In this document: one piece after another, positions 22,224-28,648 of the stretch
Layout: every line of letters starts with the position of its first letter
Numbering within the stretch: the first letter of the stretch is position 1
Source of the DNA: JBHIET01 sp046760785
GTDB lineage: Bacteria > Chloroflexota > Anaerolineae > B4-G1
DNA: 28,648 nucleotides
Direction of reading: 5' to 3'
Assembly: GCA_046760785.1 (NCBI GenBank)
Contig: JBHIET010000042.1
Span: forward strand, 1-28,648
Made by a program: the position numbers and the translations under genes
Notes under the pieces: generated by a model
The model's input: the letters and a program-made list of their open reading frames with translations, nothing else
Databases searched by the model: none
What the model was told of the DNA's origin: nothing

Positions 22224-22238
22224 TGTTCATCCCCTCCA

Positions 22239-22271
22239 AGGTGCCACACACTTGCAAAGTGCGTGGCACCT
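22239..22271. repeat. AGGTGCCACACACTT-family hairpin, copy R5
   Basis: AGGTGCCACACACTT (22239-22253) pairs with AAGTGCGTGGCACCT (22257-22271), 3-nt loop. Compared with R3 the stem has changed on both sides (CGATGC/GCGTCG to CCACAC/GCGTGG), keeping pairing. It is 2 nt past the stop of the next gene upstream in transcription. Confidence 0.75.
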
Positions 22272-22273
22272 CT

Positions 22274-23641
22274 CTAATGGTTGCGCAGCGCCAGCGGCAG
22301 GTAGATATGGTGGGGCTTCACGAACCGCCCGCGGATCTCATAGTCTGCGCCCGGAAAGTTATCCTCCTCGACCACCAGGCAGTCTCCCTGTAGATTGCAG
22401 GCCACAGCCGGGTAGCGCTGCGAGTCCGAGTCGTCGTCTATGGCAAACTCATCGCCCGCGGCCGAATTCTGACCCGGCATCACGTAGCGCCCGTATATGT
22501 TCTGGTTCGATCCGCCCTCGTAATAGCGCCAGGCCACCAGGTAGCCATAGCCGGCCCCATAAGCCACGGCCGGGTCAACGTGGAGGTTGCTGTCGCTGAG
22601 TCCATCTATTTCGAAACCGCCGGAGTGACCCTGGGGCGTGCCATCTCCGCTCACCCGCCGGGCGTAGATGTCATAGTCGTTGGTGCCCCAGGTGCCATCC
22701 TCCCAGACGACCAGGTATTCGTCCGGGCCGGCGGCCACGGCGGGAAAGTCCTGGTCGTAGGAGTCGGCGCAGATGGTTTTTTCACTGCTGAGTGTACCCA
22801 GGTTGGCCGAGGCCACCTTGGCGAGAATGTCACCATTGGTGCCACTGGTGTAATTGTAAACGATCAGGTATTCGTTTCGCGCCGCGTTGTAGGCCACGTC
22901 CGGGAAACTGCGCACCTGCCCCGTCCCGGTGGCGATGTTCACTCCGCTGGAACCACCGAGCGGGTTCCCGTCTTTGTCTACGCGCCGGGCGTCAATATCG
23001 CGCGTACCGCCCGCCCACCAGTTTTCGTAAACCACCAGATACTCGTTATTCTGGCTGTTGTAGGCCACGGCCGGGTTCCACTGTTTATCAACATCGTTAT
23101 TGATGGCAAACTCGGCATATCTGGGATCACCCAGATCGGCCCCGTTCCACTTGACCAGCCTGGCGTAGACATCGTAGTCACTGGAACTGTTCTCATAGGT
23201 GTAGACGATAAGGTACTCGTCTTGATCGGGATTGTAGGCCACGTCAGGCTGCCAGTCATGATGGCCCGTGTCATGGAACACGGTGAAATTGCTCAACAGA
23301 GACCCATCACCATCCACCCGCTGGGCGTAGATGTCCCACGTTCCTGTGTTCTGCTCGTTATACCACACCACCAGGTACTCGTCGTGGTTGCTGTTGTAAG
23401 CCACCGCCGGGGTTAGGTTATCAACACTGTCGGTAGTCCAAATGTTGATCCACGAGCCCAGTATAGGGGACAGCAAGCCCGCCGGAGATGCATCCTCCGA
23501 GACAGGATGGGCTAAGCCATCCGCGGGCGGAGCCAACTCGGGGGGCCGGGCGTGCGTAGGCGTGATTCCCACTGCCATCATCACAGCGCTGGCGACCAGG
23601 CTGGCAGCCAGAACGACGAACAACATTTTCTTGATAGACAT
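22274..23641 (-). CDS. Secreted seven-repeat beta-propeller protein with IYLPLALRNH tail
   Basis: 455 residues from ATG 23641 (AAGGAGAGGAAA upstream); the in-frame extension to 23785 runs back into the tail and hairpin of the preceding gene and is rejected. Leader MSIKKMLFVVLAASLVASAVMMAVG. From about residue 70, seven copies of a repeat of roughly 50-60 residues are visible, each with PAVAYN-x-x-x-x-EYLVVW and D-IYARRV: PAVAYNSNHDEYLVVWY, PDVAYNPDQDEYLIVYT, PAVAYNSQNNEYLVVYE, PDVAYNAARNEYLIVYN, PAVAAGPDEYLVVWE, PAVAYGAGYGYLVAWR and PAVACNLQGDCLVVEE. This suits a seven-bladed propeller. The last blade leads directly into HIYLPLALRNH. No enzymatic residues seen; a binding or surface-display role is inferred. 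Confidence 0.82.
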   Translation of the reverse strand: MSIKKMLFVVLAASLVASAVMMAVGITPTHARPPELAPPADGLAHPVSEDASPAGLLSPILGSWINIWTTDSVDNLTPAVAYNSNHDEYLVVWYNEQNTGTWDIYAQRVDGDGSLLSNFTVFHDTGHHDWQPDVAYNPDQDEYLIVYTYENSSSDYDVYARLVKWNGADLGDPRYAEFAINNDVDKQWNPAVAYNSQNNEYLVVYENWWAGGTRDIDARRVDKDGNPLGGSSGVNIATGTGQVRSFPDVAYNAARNEYLIVYNYTSGTNGDILAKVASANLGTLSSEKTICADSYDQDFPAVAAGPDEYLVVWEDGTWGTNDYDIYARRVSGDGTPQGHSGGFEIDGLSDSNLHVDPAVAYGAGYGYLVAWRYYEGGSNQNIYGRYVMPGQNSAAGDEFAIDDDSDSQRYPAVACNLQGDCLVVEEDNFPGADYEIRGRFVKPHHIYLPLALRNH

Positions 23642-23683
23642 TTTCCTCTCCTTGTTTAAGTTTATTTGGGCCGATGCCCATTC

Positions 23684-23729
23684 AGGTGCGACGCGCTTTA
23701 GTAAACGGAGCGGCAAGTGCGTCGCGCCT
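23684..23729. repeat. AGGTGCGACGCGCTT-family hairpin, copy R6
   Basis: AGGTGCGACGCGCTT (23684-23698) pairs with AAGTGCGTCGCGCCT (23715-23729) apart from one G-T position; the loop is longer (16 nt) than in R3 and R5. It is 6 nt past the stop of the 1478-residue gene. Confidence 0.75.
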
Positions 23730-23735
23730 TGTCCG

Positions 23736-26700
23736 TTAATGGTTGCGCAGCACAAGCGGCAGATAGATGCGGTTTGGCAGCGCATTGAACGTTATTTCAA
23801 AGTAGGTGGGAAAGTCGCCGTTACCAATGTCGAGTGCGTACCAGCCTGCCGGCAGGTCTGGCACGCTGATCTGCTTGCTGCTGACGTCAGCCACTTCCCC
23901 CATCGTGTTGGCGTGCACGGGACTCATCAAGCCCGCGGTGGCGATGGGATTGCCCTCACTGTTAACCAGTGTGGCATCCAGATTGCCGCCGCCTTCAATG
24001 TTGAGGGTCGCCTGGAAGTCACGCTCGTAATCCCAGTGGAAGATCAGCCGCTGCTCCGGCAGTTGATCCGGTGCTTGCCCGACGAACGCCTGGTTGATCA
24101 TCGCCGGATCACCGGGGAACATCCAGAGTAACCTGCTCTCCAGCACCGGGACCAACCGCCTGAACCTGGGAGGATCGAAGAGGATGTCGGGGGCATCCAT
24201 CACACAGTTCCAGCGGCTGTACCAAAACCACAGATCGTACTCGCTCTGGCAGCCGGAGGGGCTGCGCACCGAGAAGGTGATCACGCCGCTGGGGAAGAAG
24301 CTATGTGGGCATTCGAGTTTGTAGGTCAGGTTGGATTTGGTGGTGTATTCCTTGAACACACTGCCGTCGGGGTTGTAGAGCCGCAGCTCGAAAGGATCGG
24401 GGGTATTGGGCGCGTGGATGGCGATCTCGAAATACCCCTGCGTGCATCTCGCGGGATCCAGGCCCTGCTTGCACTCGGCATACCCGCCCGCGGTCGTAGA
24501 CACCGGCAGTTGGACGGTAAAGTAATCCGTGTCGTTGAGGCGGTCCATATTGAGATCCTCGACGGTCAGCCCGGGTATGAACCAGTTATTGACGATCTCG
24601 CCCGTGATCGGCGCCGCCGTCGCCAGGGTGTCATTGCGGGTGGGTGCATCGTAGGCATCTGGCAGCGGGGTCAGTAGCGCCATAGATCGCTCGTAGGCGC
24701 TGCGGCCCGAGGTCGCGGCGCGCATAAAGCCACCCGTGGGGTGCAGTTCCAGGTCGCTGACGAAAGTCAGAGGAAGCCCACAGCTATCGGGGAACCACTG
24801 CCAGGAGCTGCCGAAGGGCCGGCCCCGGTAGACGCCGTGATCGGTGCCCAGGTACAACACGTCGGCCGATGGGTCTTTGAGTAAGCCCCGCACGGCGTCG
24901 TAGGGACCGCCGTACAGCTTGCGATTGCTGGGCAGGTTACCGGTGAGGTCCGCCTCCGCCCAGGTGCCGGGCCAACCGCCGCTGTGCGTCAGCCTGACAA
25001 CACGTGAGACGCCCTGACCGGCAAAGACGGCGAAGACGACGTTGGCGTCGGCCGGGTCCACCAGGAGGCCGCGCACTGCCTGGTGCTGGGTGTGAGTAAA
25101 TATCCTGGTCCAGGTATTCGGTCCCGCCTGCGCCGCGCCGACCGTCCAGATCTCCCCGCCCGTGGTGCCGGCGTAGTAGCGATTGTTAACGGCATCAATG
25201 GCGATGCGCCTGATGTGACCGTAGGTCAGGGTGGAGGTCGGCCCGATGCCCGACCACAGCCCCCCGGCATTGGTGGTGCGGTAGACCTGGTCCGCCGCCG
25301 CCAGCAGTGTGCTCCCGTCGTTGGGGTGCATCACCAGGAAGGGGTCCCAGGTTCCCGAGGGCAGGCCGGCGCTGGCGCCCCGCCACGGCTTGCCGGCGAC
25401 CGTGGTACTCACGACGCTGTTGATGTACTGGTACTGGGCGAACACGGTGTTGCTCATCACTGGATCAATGGCCACGTACCTGCCGTCGCCGCCGTAGGCC
25501 ATGTTGATCCAGGCTGTGGACCCATCGCTCATGATGGTGCCGTTATCCTGCGTGCCGCCGACGGTGCGGCTGATGTAGGTCGTCGCCAGGGCGATGTCGT
25601 AGAACTGGGTGGTGCCCAGGTTGTTATTGAGGCCGACACAGGACATAGGGGTGGCCGCGTCGTTGGTGCAGCGATAGATCCCGCCATCGGAGACAAAGTA
25701 GACCACCGAGGAATCGTGGGGGTCAAAGGCGTAGGATTTGTAGTCGTCGTGCACCTTGGGGATGGTGTAGTTGAAGTTCAGGCCGCCATCCATAGAGCGC
25801 CACCCTCGCACCCCGCCGATGTAGAGCACATCGGCGTTGGCGGGGTGGACGGCGATGAAGGCGTTGTACGTGTCCCGCGTGCCATAGATAGCCGATGGGC
25901 TGCTGCGCCAGGTCCATACGTCGCCGGCGTACCCGCTGTAATAGATCTCCAGTTGACCGTCCAGGCGCTTGACGGACGCGTAGACGCCGTTGGCGTCGGC
26001 GGGTGAGTTACCCAGCCTGATGACATTGATGTTGGTAGTCAACCCGCTATCCTGGCGCGTCCAGGCGGTGCTGATCGGGTTGGTCGCCGTTATCCAGTAG
26101 ACGACGTCCCTAAAGACGGCCGCGTACAGTTTGGGCGTAGGCTCGGCCGTGAGGATCATGTCGGTGACCTTGTTGGTCAGGCCGGCCTGCTGCTGCACCC
26201 ACACGTGCTCCCACTCAGAGGAGGCGGTCTTTTCGGCGTCCTTGTCCCCCTGCCACATCCAGACGCCGCTGTCGGTGGCGGCGTAAATGGTCAGGCTACT
26301 GGGATGCGTATAGGTCACGATCAGCGCCCCATAGCCTTTGCCCAGCCACGTGCCGGCAAAGGTGGACCAGTGGGCGCCGCTATCGGTGGACTTGTACAAC
26401 CCCGTCCCGCCGCCCCACAGCGACGAACCGGTCGCGGCGTAGATGATACCGTCGTCGCTGGGGTCAAAGGCGACGATGGGAAATCCCGGCGAGGGCAGGT
26501 GATCGGCCTGGGCGGACCAGTTCTGGCCGCCATCCTGCGTCAGCCAGACGCCGCCCGCGTTGGCGCCCAGGACGATGGTATCGGCGTTCTGCCGGGAGAC
26601 AGCGACGCTGTCCATCCGGCCGACGTAAGCGCCGCTGTTGATCGTATCCGGCCCGATGAACTTCCAGGGCGTGGGACTGCCCGTGCCCGCCAATTTGTAC

Positions 26701-28172
26701 TCAGCACCCGTGACGACCACGGCCCGCGTGTCGCGCGCCCGGACGCTATCGTCCTGGACGAGGTCCTCGGGGTCAATCCAGGCGCCGATCAGGTGCTCTC
26801 CCTCGGCGATGTCGGCCCACACGGTCTCCACTATCTCGCACGCGCCTTGCGCCAGCGAATCAATGACCGTATATGCCAGCTCGTGACCATCGAGCGTGAG
26901 CAGCACCGGGACGTTCACCGTGTCCGAGTAGCCCTCGTTGCACACCTCCACGGCGACGATGGTGCTCTCTCCCACGTTGGGCGAGGGCAGGTCCAGGTGG
27001 ATGTGCTCCACCTCCAGGTCCGGCAAGGGGTCGGGATCGCCCTCCACACGGATCCACTCGTACAGGTGGTCGTTGTCCTCTCTTCGCTCGTCCATCTGCG
27101 GAACCGGCTCCACCGCCAGCTCCAGCGTGTGGCGGCCGAAGATTGCGCTGGGCCAGGTCAGTGTAACGGGCTTGACCTCGCCCGCCTCAAAGCCCACAAA
27201 GACTTGTTCGTCCACGACGGCGTTATCTATCAGCAGCGTGAGCGTCGCGGTGAAGGTGGTGGTGTTGAGACTGCGGTTGCTGAGCTGCGCCGTGACCTCC
27301 ACGGGGTCTCCGTCGCCGGGCCGGTGGGGCTCAAAGTTCAGGTCGGAAAGAGCCAGGTCAGGACGCGCCCAGCCGGGATTCTCCTCCCAGAACACCTCCA
27401 GCGTGGCGAAGGCCGTGTTGTTGTCCGGGTCCAGATCATATAGCTCTTCGTCTGGATCAACCGTTGCGCTCAAGTTGACGATCCCCGTCTCGGAGAAGGC
27501 CTGCGTCGTGGTCACCTCGACGGTGTCGCCGGCCGGGATCTGCGAGACGACACGCGTATCGAACGGCACGTCGTCGGCCGCGAAGCGCACGGGTACGTCA
27601 TCCAGCGCAAAGGTTCCCGTGTTGCGCACCGTCGCCGTCAGCAGCACCTCCTCGCCTGCGCGGGATGAATCTGGTTCCACCACCAGGCTCTCCGCGACGA
27701 GGTCGGCGTCGAGGCGGTCCCAGAACTTGTTGCCGGTCAGGGTCTGCTGTCCTATAGTCAGCACCGCAGTGCTGTACTCAATCCAGTTACTGGTCCTCAC
27801 CGTGCCACTGACGGTCGTCGCGCCCACAGAGGCGTGGCCTGCCGGATCGGTCTCGATGATGTGATAGTACTCGTAGCCTGTGTCGGGGACGTCCAGGCCG
27901 TACCATCCTTCGCTGTTGGTGGTGGTGCTGATGATAAAGACACCGGGATCGGGATAGGGGTTGCCCCCGCCATGGACGGATACAATCACCCCCTCCAACG
28001 GCTGCGAGTTGGGTGGTTCATCGCCCACGTTCCCTTTGTACACCCGCCCCTGTAAGGTGACGTCCGCCGCAGGCGCCGCGACGCTGGCGCGGAGCAGCCT
28101 GGTGCCGCCCCACACGATCAGCAGTACAGCGCTGGTGATCAGCGCCACGAGTAACACCTTCTTTGTGGACAT
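23736..28172 (-). CDS. Giant secreted TTR/CARDB/propeller/PPC protein with IYLPLVLRNH tail
   Basis: 1478 residues from ATG 28172; AAGGAGG lies 5 nt upstream, between this ATG and an in-frame one at 28190, which fixes the start. Domains in order: leader MSTKKVLLVALITSAVLLIVWGG; transthyretin/carboxypeptidase-regulatory-like domain (about 38-145, GRVYKGN...GVIVSVHGGG...GWYGLDVP); three CARDB-like Ig domains (about 155-260, 270-378, 384-488, each PDL-x-V/L...G-x-x-V-x-V-x-x-V-N); a large Asp-box/sortilin-like propeller (about 503-1150, LTQDGGQNW, KSTDSGAHW, RSMDGGLNF); a PPC-like domain near 1155-1280 (NDTLATAAPI...DTDYFTVQL); a final beta-region; tail IYLPLVLRNH. Probably a cell-surface or extracellular matrix protein. 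It heads the series of tail genes and is followed by hairpin R6. Confidence 0.82.
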   Translation of the reverse strand: MSTKKVLLVALITSAVLLIVWGGTRLLRASVAAPAADVTLQGRVYKGNVGDEPPNSQPLEGVIVSVHGGGNPYPDPGVFIISTTTNSEGWYGLDVPDTGYEYYHIIETDPAGHASVGATTVSGTVRTSNWIEYSTAVLTIGQQTLTGNKFWDRLDADLVAESLVVEPDSSRAGEEVLLTATVRNTGTFALDDVPVRFAADDVPFDTRVVSQIPAGDTVEVTTTQAFSETGIVNLSATVDPDEELYDLDPDNNTAFATLEVFWEENPGWARPDLALSDLNFEPHRPGDGDPVEVTAQLSNRSLNTTTFTATLTLLIDNAVVDEQVFVGFEAGEVKPVTLTWPSAIFGRHTLELAVEPVPQMDERREDNDHLYEWIRVEGDPDPLPDLEVEHIHLDLPSPNVGESTIVAVEVCNEGYSDTVNVPVLLTLDGHELAYTVIDSLAQGACEIVETVWADIAEGEHLIGAWIDPEDLVQDDSVRARDTRAVVVTGAEYKLAGTGSPTPWKFIGPDTINSGAYVGRMDSVAVSRQNADTIVLGANAGGVWLTQDGGQNWSAQADHLPSPGFPIVAFDPSDDGIIYAATGSSLWGGGTGLYKSTDSGAHWSTFAGTWLGKGYGALIVTYTHPSSLTIYAATDSGVWMWQGDKDAEKTASSEWEHVWVQQQAGLTNKVTDMILTAEPTPKLYAAVFRDVVYWITATNPISTAWTRQDSGLTTNINVIRLGNSPADANGVYASVKRLDGQLEIYYSGYAGDVWTWRSSPSAIYGTRDTYNAFIAVHPANADVLYIGGVRGWRSMDGGLNFNYTIPKVHDDYKSYAFDPHDSSVVYFVSDGGIYRCTNDAATPMSCVGLNNNLGTTQFYDIALATTYISRTVGGTQDNGTIMSDGSTAWINMAYGGDGRYVAIDPVMSNTVFAQYQYINSVVSTTVAGKPWRGASAGLPSGTWDPFLVMHPNDGSTLLAAADQVYRTTNAGGLWSGIGPTSTLTYGHIRRIAIDAVNNRYYAGTTGGEIWTVGAAQAGPNTWTRIFTHTQHQAVRGLLVDPADANVVFAVFAGQGVSRVVRLTHSGGWPGTWAEADLTGNLPSNRKLYGGPYDAVRGLLKDPSADVLYLGTDHGVYRGRPFGSSWQWFPDSCGLPLTFVSDLELHPTGGFMRAATSGRSAYERSMALLTPLPDAYDAPTRNDTLATAAPITGEIVNNWFIPGLTVEDLNMDRLNDTDYFTVQLPVSTTAGGYAECKQGLDPARCTQGYFEIAIHAPNTPDPFELRLYNPDGSVFKEYTTKSNLTYKLECPHSFFPSGVITFSVRSPSGCQSEYDLWFWYSRWNCVMDAPDILFDPPRFRRLVPVLESRLLWMFPGDPAMINQAFVGQAPDQLPEQRLIFHWDYERDFQATLNIEGGGNLDATLVNSEGNPIATAGLMSPVHANTMGEVADVSSKQISVPDLPAGWYALDIGNGDFPTYFEITFNALPNRIYLPLVLRNH

Positions 28173-28280
28173 CTCATCCTCCTTATTCATATGTCAATTA
28201 GCCCAACGTGCACAATGTCATCTCGTTGTTCAACCTCTTTCGATTGAGCACCGGCCCCCTCGCGGGTCTGCGTGGCGGCT

Positions 28281-28373
28281 CTACTGAGAATTGCGCAGCG
28301 TTAGCGGCAGGAACAGCACTTCCGGCCACCACATGCGCCCGTAAGCGGCAAACAACGCTTTTTTGATAGACAT
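28281..28373 (-). pseudogene. 30-codon leader-plus-tail microgene or deletion remnant
   Basis: ATG 28373 is preceded by AAAGGAGAGAAA, as in the MSIKK gene at 23641. The product is MSIKKALFAA, then YGRMWWPEV, then LFLPLTLRNSQ. It thus joins the shared leader directly to the shared tail with no domain between. It is most simply an internal-deletion remnant of a secreted tail gene, but both the translation start signal and the stop are intact, so a real 30-residue peptide is possible. It lies upstream of, and in line with, the 1478-residue gene. Confidence 0.55.
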
Positions 28374-28411
28374 TTTCTCTCCTTTGAGAGCCTTTCGCAA
28401 TTCAAACTGCC

Positions 28412-28510
28412 AGACTTCGGAAGTCTCGAAGGTGCTCCGCCTAGTGGCTTTTGACGCCACATGGGACTGATTCTGCTTTCGAAATGCCAGACGGCAGACT
28501 TCCGCAGTCT
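28412..28510. repeat. Cluster of short hairpins with AGACTTC...GAAGTCT
   Basis: AGACTTCGGAAGTCT (28412-28426) is a perfect palindrome around one base. GTGGC/GCCAC (28444-28448/28456-28460) forms a small stem. AGACTTCCGCAGTCT (28496-28510) is a near-copy of the first. No gene is seen between 28374 and the window end. Confidence 0.55.
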
Positions 28511-28531
28511 TTTGGTAACTACTCACCCCAA

Positions 28532-28628
28532 GCTCCAAGTCCCCGTCCCGGGGACGTCGTATGCGGTAGATGACCACTTTGCCGTGCCGTTTTGCGCTCG
28601 CGACGCCCCCGAGACGGGGGCTACGAGC
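28532..28628. repeat. Palindromic intergenic element C, double hairpin
   Basis: GCTCCAAGTCCCCG (28532-28545) is largely complementary to CGGGGGCTACGAGC (28615-28628). Each side also folds alone: CCCCGTCCCGGGG at 28541-28553 and GCCCCCGAGACGGGGGC at about 28605-28621. The right hairpin is identical to those of elements A and B. Outer arms, if any, run past the window edge. Confidence 0.65.
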
Positions 28629-28648
28629 CTGGAAAACGATCTACGCTG

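Noticed and set aside
18647..23729. Hairpins R3-R6 as classical rho-independent terminators
   Set aside because: None is followed by a U-tract on the transcribed strand; a structured repeat or processing signal fits better.

Overview
The window is about 28.6 kb of GC-rich bacterial DNA. Nearly every gene lies on the minus strand; the one clear exception is a nucleotidyltransferase at 2963-3634. The gene content is dominated by large secreted beta-propeller and beta-helix proteins, with lipoprotein-type signal peptides and no sign of an outer-membrane system. A short hydrophobic motif, [YF]LPL[VI]-x-x-x, recurs in them, usually as a C-terminal tail such as IYLPLVLRNH. From memory this mix is typical of Chloroflexota, most likely Anaerolineae or relatives. 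That assignment is inference; there is no rRNA or tRNA here to test it. No CRISPR array, tRNA, rRNA or intact transposase was seen.

Region 1 (199-4730) holds a two-gene carbohydrate-active operon: a GH114/TM1410-type glycoside hydrolase, then a GH5-type cellulase. Next come a solitary AbiEii/MNT-like nucleotidyltransferase behind a near-consensus promoter and a conserved secreted lipoprotein of unknown function. Three of these proteins carry the YLPL motif just after the signal peptide instead of at the C-terminus.

Region 2 (4763-9842) is the centrepiece: a complete diversity-generating retroelement (DGR). In transcription order (minus strand) it has a membrane-tethered NACHT NTPase with a C-terminal formylglycine-generating-enzyme/C-type-lectin-fold domain (6629-9685), whose last codons form the variable region (6645-6724); a DGR reverse transcriptase (5443-6498); an Avd four-helix-bundle accessory protein (5070-5432); and the template repeat (4972-5051). 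Base by base, the aligned 79-bp core (4973-5051 against 6646-6724) has 15 mismatches. All 15 fall on the 22 template adenines (sense strand) and none on the other 57 positions, which is the hallmark of adenine-specific mutagenic retrohoming.

Region 3 (10131-28373) is a run of secreted or surface proteins: two right-handed beta-helix proteins, a small Cys-rich tail protein, an MSTKK-leader protein, a multiheme cytochrome translationally coupled to a 13-Asp-box propeller protein, a kelch-like protein, a seven-repeat propeller and a 1478-residue TTR/CARDB/propeller protein. At the right end lies a 30-codon microgene that keeps only the shared leader and the shared tail. Several of these genes share a 5' leader (MS[TI]KK) and a 3' cassette made of tail codons, a stop codon and, 2-6 nt later, a hairpin whose stem covaries between copies.

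Intergenic DNA is full of small palindromic elements: three copies of a double-hairpin element, two elements bounded by TTGACAATGT-like inverted repeats, a nested inverted repeat, and a CACAGAG-type stem-loop. The most notable items are the DGR, whose predicted diversified domain is cytoplasmic and fused to a STAND NTPase, and the leader/tail/hairpin gene framework.
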